Shown here one piece after another: positions 36,116-44,899 of a stretch of DNA of 64,000 nucleotides. Each line of letters begins with the position of its first letter. Positions within the stretch are counted from its first letter, which is position 1. The DNA is from Yoonia sp. F2084L (lineage in GTDB: Bacteria > Pseudomonadota > Alphaproteobacteria > Rhodobacterales > Rhodobacteraceae). The position numbers were made by a program, and so were the translations under genes. The notes below the pieces were generated by a model. The model was not told the DNA's origin. It ran no database searches and saw only the letters and a program-made list of their open reading frames with translations. Location: positions 62,001 to 126,000 of the forward strand of contig NZ_JALKAH010000006.1 in assembly GCF_023015625.1 (NCBI RefSeq), in the 5' to 3' direction.

Positions 36116-36589
36116 TCAGCGCCGCAGTTTGGAAGAGATGATTCCCGTCGCAAAGCCACCCATGCGCAGTTCACCAAACAGTCGCTGATATTCAATCTTC
36201 GGGCAGCGGTTCTGGATCACATCCACACCGCGCGCTTCGGCCTCAGCTGTGGCCTCTGGGTGGGTCACGCCGATCTGCATCCAGATCGTTTGCAGCGACG
36301 GCCAACGCGCAAGCGCTGCGGTCACAATCGGTGGTACGGCCTCGGACCGGCGAAAGACATCAACCATATCCACGTTATCGGGAATGTCTGAAACATCGCC
36401 ATAAACCGTTTCCCCCAACAATGTTTGCCCAGCGAGACCAGGGTTCACCGGGATCACCCGATACCCTTTCAGATCCAGATAGCGAGCTACAAAAAAGCTG
36501 GGGCGGACCTGATTGGCCGACACACCCACCACCGCCACGGTTTTTGTGCGTTGCAAGATGTTGCGGATGTGATCGTCTGAATACTGCAT
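36116..36589 (-). CDS. CoA-binding domain protein (YccU-like)
   Basis: A 157-residue Rossmann-fold CoA-binding protein. TVAVVGVSANQVRPSFFVARYL (17-38) is the nucleotide loop, and GYRVIPVNPG (42-51) with the later IWMQIGVTHPEA are family hallmarks. No catalytic part is attached. Role unknown; relatives may buffer or sense acyl-CoA. It is a separate transcript from the kinase, with about 200 bp between them. Confidence 0.92.
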   Translation of the reverse strand: MQYSDDHIRNILQRTKTVAVVGVSANQVRPSFFVARYLDLKGYRVIPVNPGLAGQTLLGETVYGDVSDIPDNVDMVDVFRRSEAVPPIVTAALARWPSLQTIWMQIGVTHPEATAEAEARGVDVIQNRCPKIEYQRLFGELRMGGFATGIISSKLRR

Positions 36590-36618
36590 GCACCTACACT
36601 AACCTGCATCCCACAAAC

Positions 36619-36646
36619 AAAAAAGCGCCCGGTAAGGCCCGGGCGC
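36619..36646 (-). terminator. strong Rho-independent terminator
   Basis: On the minus strand GCGCCCGG-GCCTTA-CCGGGCGC is a perfect 8-bp GC stem followed by six T residues. It ends either the YHS transcript from 36771 or a small RNA (see 36619-36706). Confidence 0.9.
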
Positions 36647-36706
36647 AAGTTACGGAACGAGGGACAGTGAGAAGAAACGCGCGTGTTCCAAAAGCGCGCT
36701 TCTGAT
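36619..36706 (-). ncRNA. candidate small RNA with two hairpins
   Basis: Between the YHS gene and the CoA-binding gene the minus strand holds a 10-bp stem (AGAAGCGCGC with GCGCGTTTCT; 36673-36703, loop 11 bases), a C/U-rich single-stranded linker (about 26 bases) and the terminator at 36619-36646. A TATCTA hexamer just upstream (about 36711-36716) is placed as a -10 element for a start near 36704-36706; the -35 is weak. This layout resembles a trans-acting sRNA, but it could be only the YHS 3' untranslated region. Confidence 0.4.
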
Positions 36707-36770
36707 GGATAGATATGATCTGCAATTGGCCACAACAGTGGACCTCAGCGAAATGTGAACGCGCCGCGTT

Positions 36771-37220
36771 TTATTCACAAAAGACTGTCGGCCAATGACC
36801 ATCCGCTTGCGCGACATACGCAGCAGGGTCCCGGCGCCACTGGTCGATGGCCGTCAGCGAATGCGTCAGATACAGACGTCCTTCATGCATGCCCCAAGCC
36901 TCTGGTATGCTGTTTGACACCCCGCCTTGCGACATAGACATCGCGCAAAACCCGCCATAGCGCGGGGCAAAACGATGCGGATTACGTTCAAACATATCGC
37001 GGTGGTCATGTGAGGCAAAATGCCAGATGGCACTGCGCCACTTCAGGCGAAACTGTGCGGACCCCGCAACAGGGCGGGCATCGGTGAAGTACCCGACAGG
37101 ATCAACACCGCCAATGGCGATACCTCCTTGGGCAAATATCGCAGGGCCACCTGCAAAGGCAGGCGTGGCCGCAAGCGGGGCGGCACAAAGCGCGCACAGC
37201 AGATGGCGGCGCGTGATCAT
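36771..37220 (-). CDS. exported YHS-domain protein
   Basis: A 149-residue protein with a Tat-like signal (MITRRHLLCALCAAPLAATPAFA) and a YHS-type domain: GGVDPVGYFTDARPVAGSAQFRLKWRSAIWHFASHDHRDMFERNPHRFAPRYGGFCA. YHS domains are often associated with metal binding. An ATG at 37247 would add nine residues; neither start has a good ribosome site. This is a common Rhodobacterales periplasmic protein of unknown function. Confidence 0.85.
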   Translation of the reverse strand: MITRRHLLCALCAAPLAATPAFAGGPAIFAQGGIAIGGVDPVGYFTDARPVAGSAQFRLKWRSAIWHFASHDHRDMFERNPHRFAPRYGGFCAMSMSQGGVSNSIPEAWGMHEGRLYLTHSLTAIDQWRRDPAAYVAQADGHWPTVFCE

Positions 37221-37320
37221 GGGCGTGATGGGTTTTTGGTGCAGCATCCGCCAAACATGGGCCGAACACCCCGGCCCTGCCTACCCCCCTCGCCAAGCCG
37301 TGAGCAGAGGTGAACACATG

Positions 37321-37644
37321 CTAGTCGAAAATCTCGTCGACGACGTCTTCGACCACATCCCACAAGCCCGACACCATACGCTGCCCGAACCCTTTGGATT
37401 TCTTGCGTTTCTTGGGTCGGTCGTCGCCGTATTCGGGATACTTTTCCACGCGTTTACGCTTGTTATTGCGGGCTGGTGCTGGTGTGGCCACGGTGGTGTG
37501 CCCCGTCTGCTTTGGTAACATTTTGAGCTTGCGCAAGGGGGCTCCGCAATTGCCGCAGGCCAGCTCATGTTTGTCCTTGCCGCGCAAAACAAGCGCCGCT
37601 TTGGTGCCGCAATAGCAGCAGGTCGCAATTTTCGTGGCACCCAT
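37321..37644 (-). CDS. small zinc-ribbon protein of unknown function
   Basis: A 107-residue protein. The N-terminus has CCYCGTKAALVLRGKDKHELACGNCG, two C-x-x-C pairs about 18 residues apart, a typical zinc ribbon. The middle is very basic (NNKRKRVEKYPEYGDDRPKKRKKSK) and the C-terminus is an acidic amphipathic helix (GLWDVVEDVVDEIFD). It probably binds RNA, ribosomes or another acidic partner, but this is a guess from charge. It is 17 bp downstream of rlmB in the same direction, so probably co-transcribed. Confidence 0.78.
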   Translation of the reverse strand: MGATKIATCCYCGTKAALVLRGKDKHELACGNCGAPLRKLKMLPKQTGHTTVATPAPARNNKRKRVEKYPEYGDDRPKKRKKSKGFGQRMVSGLWDVVEDVVDEIFD

Positions 37645-37661
37645 GAATGTTGTCCTGTCCT

Positions 37662-38438
37662 TCAGCCTTTTACAGCATATAGGGCAACGGCGGCCGCATT
37701 TGAGACGTTGAGCGAACCAAATCCCGCTGCCGCGTCAATCCGCACCAATGCGTCGCAGGTTTCGCGGGTCTTTTCGCGCAATCCCGGCCCCTCGGCCCCC
37801 ATCACCAAAGCGACTGGACGGTCGCGCTTGCCTTCCACTGCGGCCTCAATAATCTGATCAGCCTCGCCGTCCAGACCCAAGACCAGATATCCCATACCCT
37901 TCAGGGCCTCCATCGCATCAGCCAGATTGCGCACGCGCAGGTAAGGTTGCCGCTCAAGTGCACCGCTGGCGGTCTTGGCCAAAGCACCGGTTTCCGGTGC
38001 TGAATGACGCTGCACGGCAACAACGGCGCGCGCGCCGAACACCTCGGCTGAACGCAGGATGGCACCGACGTTATGCGGATCCGTAACGCGGTCCAGCAAC
38101 ACAATACGCGGCGGCATCGGTCCATCGCCCAGAGCCACATCTTCCAGACTGCCCCAATCCAGCGCTTTAACCTCTAACGCAGCACCTTGGTGCACCGACT
38201 GCGGATCAAGAGGCGCCGCAAATTTGCGCGGATCAGAAATCTCAGGCTCAATTCCGCCTTTGGCAACAGCCTCACCCAGCCGTTCCAGCGCATTGCGGGT
38301 GACAACCAAACGCAGCTTTTGCCGGGCGGGGTTTTCCAAGGCATCACGCACTGCATGCAGGCCGAACAGCCAGACGGTTTCTTGTGCGGCAAGCCGTTTG
38401 CCTTGCTCTTTCGCGATCACCCACTTTGGCTTTTTCAT
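37662..38438 (-). CDS. rlmB: RlmB, 23S rRNA (guanosine-2'-O-)-methyltransferase
   Basis: A 258-residue SpoU/TrmH-family methyltransferase. The N-terminal substrate-binding domain begins WLFGLHAVRDALENPARQKL. Knot-forming SPOUT motifs are VLLDRVTDPHNVGAILRSAEVFGA (motif 1), VALVMGAEGPGL (motif 2) and GFGSLNVSNAAAVALYA (motif 3). The target is G2251 in the E. coli family member. The gene is upstream of the zinc-ribbon gene. tRNA-Tyr lies divergently upstream. Confidence 0.94.
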   Translation of the reverse strand: MKKPKWVIAKEQGKRLAAQETVWLFGLHAVRDALENPARQKLRLVVTRNALERLGEAVAKGGIEPEISDPRKFAAPLDPQSVHQGAALEVKALDWGSLEDVALGDGPMPPRIVLLDRVTDPHNVGAILRSAEVFGARAVVAVQRHSAPETGALAKTASGALERQPYLRVRNLADAMEALKGMGYLVLGLDGEADQIIEAAVEGKRDRPVALVMGAEGPGLREKTRETCDALVRIDAAAGFGSLNVSNAAAVALYAVKG

Positions 38439-38563
38439 ATTGGTCCCAACCTTTGCGCTGGCCCACGCGATACCCGACTATGCGGGGGCTGTGAAGAGTA
38501 TCACGTCACGGCGCGCTTTTGCGGTTGACGCACCATTGGGCCACAGGTAATCACCGCCGCAGT

Positions 38564-38647
38564 GGGCGACAGGCCGCAAGGTGTGGCAGGGGACTGTAAC
38601 TCCCTCGAGGCGACTCACGCCTGGTTCGATTCCAGGGTCGCCCACCA
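38564..38647 (+). tRNA. tRNA-Tyr (GUA)
   Basis: Acceptor GGGCGAC (38564-38570) pairs with GTCGCCC (38637-38643), followed by discriminator A and encoded CCA. The anticodon loop is CTGTAAC, giving GUA (Tyr). The variable arm is long (about 14 bases), as expected for bacterial class II tRNA-Tyr, and the T arm CCTGG-TTCGATT-CCAGG is perfect. Confidence 0.97.
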
Positions 38648-38687
38648 TTTTCTGACATGACAGACCGTTCTGCTGATCAATCCGCAG

Positions 38688-39698
38688 CTAGGCTGCCTTG
38701 TCGAAAATGCGTTCTTGGGCGGCGTTGAAATAGAATGCGTTGGCCGGATCAAAGGCCAGTTGGACCTTTGCGCCCACCTCTGTCGGATCCTGACCGAAGA
38801 CCCGCACTGTCAGCGTTTCGCCAGCGTCTGTGGTCACCAACAGGTTTGTGTCGCCGCCCAGCCGCTCCACATGGGTCACTTTGCCAGCGATCTGTCCCTT
38901 ATCCGAGAGCGCCAAATGTTCTGGACGTATGCCGATAGTTTCGCCTTCTGGCAGACCGAGCACCGAACGTTCCAGAAAATTCATCGACGGCGCACCCAGA
39001 AAACCGGCCACAAAGCGGTTGGCTGGGTTGTTATAAAGCTCCATCGGGCTGCCCACCTGTTCGATGCGCCCATCGCGCAGGACCACGATTTTATCGGCCA
39101 ATGTCATTGCTTCGATCTGGTCATGCGTGACGTAGATCATCGAGGCCGAGAGCGTGCGGTGCAGTTCGGCGATCTCAATACGTGTATTCATGCGCAACGA
39201 GGCATCAAGATTGGACAAGGGTTCGTCGAACAAGAACAGTTTGGGTTCACGCACAATCGCGCGGCCAATCGCGACGCGCTGCCGCTGTCCACCGCTGAGT
39301 TCAGACGGACGACGGTCGATGTACTTTTCAAGGTCCAGCATCTTGGCTGCTTTCGACACGCGTTCGTCGATGACAGCCTTGGGCTGGCCTTCCTGTTTCA
39401 GTCCCAGCCCCATGTTCCCCTTGACCGTTAAGTGTGGGTAAAGCGCGTAGGACTGGAACACCATCGCAATGCCACGCTTGGCGGGTGGCACCGCATTAAC
39501 TACATCACCCCCGATGGTTACGGTGCCTGAACTCGCGTCCTCCAGCCCCGCAATCACCCGCAGCAACGTCGATTTACCGCAGCCAGAAGGGCCGACAAAG
39601 ACGGTAAATTCGCCGTCTTCCACCGTCAGGTTGATGTCTTTGAGAACATGGACAGACCCGAAGGATTTGTTGACATTTTCAAGCTTCAGGGCAGTCAT
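38688..39698 (-). CDS. UgpC/MalK-type ABC transporter ATP-binding protein
   Basis: A 336-residue ATPase for a carbohydrate importer. Walker [10 protein letters not shown] (about 37-45), Q-loop FQSYALYPH, signature [15 protein letters not shown], Walker [13 protein letters not shown], and H-loop [16 protein letters not shown]-terminal TOBE regulatory domain follows (about 235-336). It is the last gene of the murQ-ABC operon, and its start overlaps the preceding oxidoreductase by 4 bp. Confidence 0.95.
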   Translation of the reverse strand: MTALKLENVNKSFGSVHVLKDINLTVEDGEFTVFVGPSGCGKSTLLRVIAGLEDASSGTVTIGGDVVNAVPPAKRGIAMVFQSYALYPHLTVKGNMGLGLKQEGQPKAVIDERVSKAAKMLDLEKYIDRRPSELSGGQRQRVAIGRAIVREPKLFLFDEPLSNLDASLRMNTRIEIAELHRTLSASMIYVTHDQIEAMTLADKIVVLRDGRIEQVGSPMELYNNPANRFVAGFLGAPSMNFLERSVLGLPEGETIGIRPEHLALSDKGQIAGKVTHVERLGGDTNLLVTTDAGETLTVRVFGQDPTEVGAKVQLAFDPANAFYFNAAQERIFDKAA

Positions 39699-40723
39699 TT
39701 GAGGTCTCCTAATGCGATCACATGGCCGGTGCGGATGCTTTCGTCGGCAGCCAGACAGATGCGCAGCGATTGCACGGCGTCCGTCATATGGCGGGTCATG
39801 TCGGCGTCTGTTTTGATGGCGTCAACGATCCACGCCTGTTCGGCGTTGCACAATTCCTGATGCCCCGGTTCATCCGGCAGGTCGATCACCCGGTCACCAT
39901 CGGTGCGGTGCACCAGCAGCCCACCCACCTTGGTATGCCCGTCGACATCATCAGATGCGCCTTTGTTGCCATCTGTGATGCTGACCGCCCCATTTGGGCT
40001 GACCACGTCTTTGACGAAGAACGCTGTCTCGGACATCATCGGGCCCCACCCGGCCTCGTACCAACCGACGGACCCATCATCAAAGATCACCTGTAACTGG
40101 CCATAGTTGTACATATCTGCTGCGATCTCATCCGACAGCCGCAGCCCCATACCGTGCACGCGCACAGGTTTGGCGTCAGTGATCTGACACATCACGTCCA
40201 CATAATGTACGCCACAATCAACCAGCGGTGAGGTCGTTTGCATCAATGCCTTATGCGTGTCCCATGTTTCGCCGGTAGATTGTTGGTTGAGGTTGAGCCG
40301 GAAAACGTATGGTCCTCCCAACTCGCGGGCTTCAGCGATCAGACGCATCCAACTGGGGTGGTGGCGCAGGATGTAGCCGACCCCCAGTTTACGGTTCAGG
40401 CGCTGCGCGGTTTGCGTCACGCGCTCCGCCTCCGCGGCAGTCATGGCGAGCGGTTTTTCCACGAAGACATGCGCGCCTGCTTCCATCGCGGCAACGGCAT
40501 AATCTGCGTGGGTGTCGGTGTAGGTCGCGATGACGACCAGATCAGGCTGGGTTTGTGCCAATGCCGTCGCGAAATCCTTATAGAACGGGTAGCCTTGCAG
40601 CACCTCTGGCAAGTCCACCGCACTGCGGTTCACCAGTGCCACGATGTCTGTCTCTGGGTGCCCATGATGCGCCAGCGCATGACTGCGCCCCATGTTACCC
40701 AGCCCTGCAATCAAGACCTTCAT
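39695..40723 (-). CDS. Gfo/Idh/MocA family oxidoreductase
   Basis: A 342-residue NAD(P)-dependent sugar oxidoreductase. [19 protein letters not shown] is the Rossmann nucleotide loop, and [18 protein letters not shown] contains the family EKP catalytic motif. The C-terminal beta-sheet domain follows. It lies between the permease and ATPase genes of the amino-sugar importer, overlapping each by 4 bp, so its substrate is probably a derivative of the imported sugar. The exact reaction is unknown. Confidence 0.9.
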   Translation of the reverse strand: MKVLIAGLGNMGRSHALAHHGHPETDIVALVNRSAVDLPEVLQGYPFYKDFATALAQTQPDLVVIATYTDTHADYAVAAMEAGAHVFVEKPLAMTAAEAERVTQTAQRLNRKLGVGYILRHHPSWMRLIAEARELGGPYVFRLNLNQQSTGETWDTHKALMQTTSPLVDCGVHYVDVMCQITDAKPVRVHGMGLRLSDEIAADMYNYGQLQVIFDDGSVGWYEAGWGPMMSETAFFVKDVVSPNGAVSITDGNKGASDDVDGHTKVGGLLVHRTDGDRVIDLPDEPGHQELCNAEQAWIVDAIKTDADMTRHMTDAVQSLRICLAADESIRTGHVIALGDLK

Positions 40724-41559
40724 TTCACCGCCCCCGATGTGATGCCACGGATCAGTTGCCGCGAGAAAATGACGTAAAGCACCATGACCGGCAGGATCGC
40801 CATCGACAGTGCCGAAAGCACCGCGTTCCAGTCGGTCACGAATTGCCCGATAAAGACCTGACTACCCAAAGTGAGGGTCTTGACCTCTTCTGCGGGCGCA
40901 AGGATCAACGGGAACCACAGGTCGTTCCAGATCGGGATCATGTTGAACACCGCGACCGTTGCCATCGCCGGGCGCACCAGCGGCAAAACAAGGCGAAAGA
41001 AGATCTTGTATTCCGACAGCCCGTCAATCCGGCCCGCGTTCTTGAGGTCGTCCGAGACCCCTTTCATGAACTCGCTGAGGATGAAGACGGCCAGCGGCAG
41101 CCCTTGGGCCGTGTAAACAAGGATGAGTGCTGTGAGCGTATTCACCAACCCGGTAGAGACCATCATTTCAAGGATTGCCACGGTGCCGATGCGGATCGGG
41201 ATCATGATCCCCAGCGCCAGATAAAGCCCCATCAACCTGTTGCCCTTGAACCGGTACTCGGCCAGTGCAAAGGCCGCCATCGCACCGAAAAGCAGGATCA
41301 GGGTCAGCGACACGACCGTCACAATCATGGAGTTCTGGAAATAGAGAAAGAAATCCCCTTGCTTGAGCACGGTTTCATAGCCGATCAGCGAAAACGTCTC
41401 TTCATTCGGCAGGCCCAGCGGGTCACGAAAGATCGCGCGCCGGTCCTTGAAGCTGTTGATGACGATAACAAACACAGGGAACAGCGCGATCAGCGTATAG
41501 GTGATCAACACCGCATGGGCTGCGATTGTTGTACGTGTCGCGCTTCTTACTTTGTTCAT
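40720..41559 (-). CDS. sugar ABC transporter permease (MalG type)
   Basis: A 279-residue inner-membrane permease with six helices. The EAA loop that contacts the ATPase reads NAGRIDGLSEYKIFFRLVLPLVRPA. It begins 10 bp after the other permease and overlaps the oxidoreductase gene by 4 bp. This is the standard CUT1-family arrangement. Confidence 0.95.
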   Translation of the reverse strand: MNKVRSATRTTIAAHAVLITYTLIALFPVFVIVINSFKDRRAIFRDPLGLPNEETFSLIGYETVLKQGDFFLYFQNSMIVTVVSLTLILLFGAMAAFALAEYRFKGNRLMGLYLALGIMIPIRIGTVAILEMMVSTGLVNTLTALILVYTAQGLPLAVFILSEFMKGVSDDLKNAGRIDGLSEYKIFFRLVLPLVRPAMATVAVFNMIPIWNDLWFPLILAPAEEVKTLTLGSQVFIGQFVTDWNAVLSALSMAILPVMVLYVIFSRQLIRGITSGAVK

Positions 41560-41569
41560 ACCACCGCCC

Positions 41570-42493
41570 CTAGAACTGATAGTTGCGCAGGCGGCGCTGG
41601 ATGCCGAAAAGGTAGATGCACACGCCGATCAGGATGATCCCGAACATCGCCGAGGCAATCGCCGACCCCATATGCGGATCACCCAATTGCAGCTGGAACC
41701 CAAAGAAGGTGCGATACATAAAGGTGCCCAGAATATCGGTCGAAAAATCCGGCCCCGCCAGCGCCCCTTGGGCGGCATAGATCAGGTCAAACGCATTGAA
41801 ATTCGCCACAAATGTCAGCACCGATATGATCCCGATGGACGGCAGGATCAGCGGCAGTTTGATCTTCCAGAACGCGGACATGCCGGTGATGCCGTCACAT
41901 TCGCCAGCCTCCAAAATCTCATCCGGGATTGAGAGCAAGGCGGCATAAATCAGCATCATCGGGATGCCGACATATTGCCAGACGGACACAAGGCTCAGGG
42001 TGGTCAGCGCGTATTCCTCTTTGCCCAGCCACGGCTGGTAGAGGAATTTCAGACCCACGGCGTCCAGCATCCCCGGCGCGATCCCCCAGATCGGTGACAG
42101 GATCAGTTTCCAAGCAAAACCCACGATCACAAAGGACAGGATTGTCGGAATAAAAATGGCCGAACGATAGAAAGCCGAAAACCGTAATCTGGGTGATGAA
42201 AGGATAGCCGCCAATGCAATCCCGATGGGGTTCTGCACAAGCATATGGATCACAAAGAACCATGCGTTGTTGGCCAGCGCATTCCAGAACTGGTCAGACC
42301 AGATGGCATCGCCGAACAGGGTGCGGAAATTCTGCAATCCCACCCAGATCCGTTCCTGATCGACTTCCGAATAAAGCGCCAGGCGCAGCGTGTTGAACAA
42401 CGGATAGATCATCACGGCCGTGTAGACGAGCACGGCAGGTGCCAGAAAAACGGCGACATGCCAGCGGGTCTTTGGCTTATCGGCTGCCGCCAT
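41570..42493 (-). CDS. sugar ABC transporter permease (MalF type)
   Basis: A 307-residue permease with an N-terminal cytoplasmic stretch and about six helices. The EAA loop EAGECDGITGMSAFWKIKLPLILPS is evident. It pairs with the MalG-type permease. The gap to the substrate-binding protein gene is about 80 bp, where a small hairpin could reduce distal expression, as is common in importers. Confidence 0.95.
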   Translation of the reverse strand: MAAADKPKTRWHVAVFLAPAVLVYTAVMIYPLFNTLRLALYSEVDQERIWVGLQNFRTLFGDAIWSDQFWNALANNAWFFVIHMLVQNPIGIALAAILSSPRLRFSAFYRSAIFIPTILSFVIVGFAWKLILSPIWGIAPGMLDAVGLKFLYQPWLGKEEYALTTLSLVSVWQYVGIPMMLIYAALLSIPDEILEAGECDGITGMSAFWKIKLPLILPSIGIISVLTFVANFNAFDLIYAAQGALAGPDFSTDILGTFMYRTFFGFQLQLGDPHMGSAIASAMFGIILIGVCIYLFGIQRRLRNYQF

Positions 42494-42573
42494 TGATCGG
42501 CTCCTTGCACATGAAGATAGGGTTGGGAAATGCCCCGGACGCGGGAGTAGCGCCCGGGGCAGTGATTAAACGC

Positions 42574-43830
42574 TTATTGTTGCGGCGCGTACCAAGAGGC
42601 GAGGCCCGCTTGCAGACGCGCGCCTGCATCTTCGGGGCTTTCTTCGCCTTTGATCACGGCCACCGATGCGTTCCATGTGTCGTTTTCAAGGTTTGGCGTG
42701 CCACGCGACAGGATCTGATACGTCGACCGGATCGAGCTTTCGCATTTGTCGCGCCATGAGATGAACTCTTGCGCCAGCGGGTCCTCAAGATCGACCGATG
42801 CGTTGGACAGCGGGAAGAACCCCGGCAGCGCATTTGCAAAGATGGTCGAAAACTCGGACGAGGCGACCCAGTTGAGGAAGGTTGTCGCCGCCTCCGCATT
42901 CTCAGTCGCGGCATTCATGCCGATACCAATGTCGGTATGATCCGAGATATAGCAAGTGTCGCCAGCATTCGCGACGGGCGGGTTAAACGCGCCCATCTCA
43001 AAATCAGCGAGATTGTTAAAGCCTGAGATTTCCCAGCTACCGGCGGGGTAAATTGCAGCACGGCCAAGGGTAAAGATGTTCTGGCTGTCAGGATAAGTTT
43101 GCGCCTCATACCCATCGCCCAGGAATTCACCCCAGCGGGCCAGTTGACGATAGGGTGCGACCCACGCGTCATCCGTCAGGCTTTGCTCGCCCGCGATCAG
43201 GGCCAGACGCCCCTCTTCGCCTTTCCAGTAATTCGGGCCAATGTTGTTATAGCCCATTGTCGCGGCTTCCCATTGGTCGTTGGTGCCCATCGCCATCGGG
43301 ATGTAGGTGCCGTCTTCTTTGAAGGCTTCGAGCACAGCAAAGAATTCGTCCTCGGTCTCCGGGACGGTGACGCCGACCTCTTCAAAGGCGTCCTTGTTGT
43401 AGATGAAACCATGAATCACCGACGCCATTGGCACGCAGTATGTCACGCTGCCATCATCCGTGGACCAACCCGATTTTGCCACGTCCGAGAAGTTGGACAT
43501 GCCGTCGATGCCGCTAAGGTCGGTCAGGTGCCCGGCCTCGTAAAGCGCCAGTGACGCATCAAACGGACGGCAGGTGATGATGTCACCGGCAGAGCCTGCG
43601 TCCAGTTTGGAATTCAGCACCGCATTGTATTCGGCAGGTGCGGAGGGGCTGAAGGTGACCTTGATATCAGGATATTCAGCTTCAAACGCCGGGATGATCT
43701 GGTCTTGCCAAATCGCCAAGTCGTCGTTGCGCCAGCTTTCGATTGTCAGCTCTGCCTGTTGCGCGGCAGCAGCCGTCGCACCCAGCAATGTGGTGGCAAG
43801 CAGCGCCCCTTTGAGTGTTGATGATGTCAT
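42574..43830 (-). CDS. extracellular solute-binding protein (CUT1 sugar family)
   Basis: A 418-residue periplasmic binding protein with a signal peptide (about 1-24, ending ATAAAAQ). The mature part starts ELTIESWRNDDLAIWQDQIIPAFEAEYPDI, classic family 1 SBP. Several aromatic residues typical of carbohydrate stacking are present. The start with GGGAG 6 bp upstream is preferred to an upstream ATG. Context (murQ, nagA, kinase) points to GlcNAc, chitobiose or MurNAc as ligand; the sequence itself does not settle it. Confidence 0.94.
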   Translation of the reverse strand: MTSSTLKGALLATTLLGATAAAAQQAELTIESWRNDDLAIWQDQIIPAFEAEYPDIKVTFSPSAPAEYNAVLNSKLDAGSAGDIITCRPFDASLALYEAGHLTDLSGIDGMSNFSDVAKSGWSTDDGSVTYCVPMASVIHGFIYNKDAFEEVGVTVPETEDEFFAVLEAFKEDGTYIPMAMGTNDQWEAATMGYNNIGPNYWKGEEGRLALIAGEQSLTDDAWVAPYRQLARWGEFLGDGYEAQTYPDSQNIFTLGRAAIYPAGSWEISGFNNLADFEMGAFNPPVANAGDTCYISDHTDIGIGMNAATENAEAATTFLNWVASSEFSTIFANALPGFFPLSNASVDLEDPLAQEFISWRDKCESSIRSTYQILSRGTPNLENDTWNASVAVIKGEESPEDAGARLQAGLASWYAPQQ

Positions 43831-43862
43831 CGTCGTCTCCCTTTTGGTTTTACTTATTAAAT

Positions 43863-44741
43863 TCATATGCTTGCCGCCAAACACGCGCGCAAGCGGCCCT
43901 TGTGCTGGTCAAGCAGTGTTTGTGCGTCGGCTGGCGTCATGCCGGTGGCCACCAATGTTGCACGTTTCGTGTCGTATCCGGCCTGCACCAGCGCGCGTTC
44001 AGCAACGGCATTTGTAACACCGGCGATACGCACCACAATGTCCGCCGCGCGATGGCGCAGTTTCAGGTTATCGGGGTAGACATTCACCATCAGCCCGTCA
44101 TGGACATGGCCCATCAGCACGCCTGCCTGTGTCGAAATCATATTAAGCACTGCCTTCTGCGCCGTTCCGGCACCCAGCCGTGTGGACCCCTCCAACACTT
44201 CCGGCGGGGTGCTCAATGCGATCGCAACATCAGACAGCCTCAGCAAGTCCGAGCCCGCGACATTGGCGATGCCGACCACCTGTGCGCCGCGCTCAGATGC
44301 CAAGCGGGCGAAGGCCAGCGCATAGGGTGTTGTTCCGCTGGCGCTGATCACCAGTGCGACGTCGCCTGCGTTGACCTCACTTGCTGCCGTGACTGCCTCT
44401 GCTTCGCTATCCTCTGTATCACCGGGCATCCGCCCATCGACGGGCACACCGCCAGCCATAAAAATACGAATTTGATCATGCGGCACACGGAAAGTGCCCG
44501 GCAGCTCGCTTGCGTCAGCCAACGCCATTAGGCCAGAGCTACCCGCCGCCGCATAATGCACTGTCCGGCCGCCTTCAAAGGCCGCCGCAACAATACCCGC
44601 CGCCTGATTGATCTGACTGATGGCACCACGCGCAGCCTCAAGCGCCGCGATGTGAGACGCCAACATCACCGACAGCGCATCAGCGCCGGACAGCGCATCA
44701 ATTGGCGCATTTGCGTGCATGGTGTCGTCATGTGCTGGCAA
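43863..44741 (-). CDS. murQ: N-acetylmuramic acid 6-phosphate etherase
   Basis: A SIS-domain lyase (292 residues from a TTG start, 285 from the ATG at 44720) splitting MurNAc-6-P into GlcNAc-6-P and D-lactate. VHYAAAGSSGLMALADASELPGTF contains the sugar-phosphate loop and a catalytic Glu; VISASGTTPYALAFARLA is the second SIS loop; and NVYPDNLKLRHRAADIV is the C-terminal family signature. The TTG has GGGGGA seven bases upstream, the ATG has none, so TTG is preferred. It is first in the operon with the ABC importer. Shared operator DNA with the divergent kinase operon is likely. Confidence 0.9.
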   Translation of the reverse strand: MPAHDDTMHANAPIDALSGADALSVMLASHIAALEAARGAISQINQAAGIVAAAFEGGRTVHYAAAGSSGLMALADASELPGTFRVPHDQIRIFMAGGVPVDGRMPGDTEDSEAEAVTAASEVNAGDVALVISASGTTPYALAFARLASERGAQVVGIANVAGSDLLRLSDVAIALSTPPEVLEGSTRLGAGTAQKAVLNMISTQAGVLMGHVHDGLMVNVYPDNLKLRHRAADIVVRIAGVTNAVAERALVQAGYDTKRATLVATGMTPADAQTLLDQHKGRLRACLAASI

Positions 44742-44768
44742 AGCCGAATCCCCCGATCTTCAAAATAC

Positions 44769-44899
44769 AATACCTAAACAATACCTTTTGTCTACCAATT
44801 TATAATATTCGCCGCCTTACGACCGCAAAAAGCCAATAATTCCGTGATTTTGAACGTTGCAAACATATAAAGGTATGATAAAGGTATTATATGGGTATT
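44769..44899. promoter_or_regulatory. clustered AATACCT/AGGTATT repeats between the murQ and kinase operons
   Basis: On the left AATACCT occurs at 44769-44775 and 44780-44786, 11 bp apart. On the right AGGTAT occurs at 44871 and 44882 and GGGTAT at 44893, again 11 bp apart and in the opposite orientation. Phased, inverted half-sites flanking a divergent promoter suggest operators for the GntR/HutC regulator at 45781; this is inference. Confidence 0.55.
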
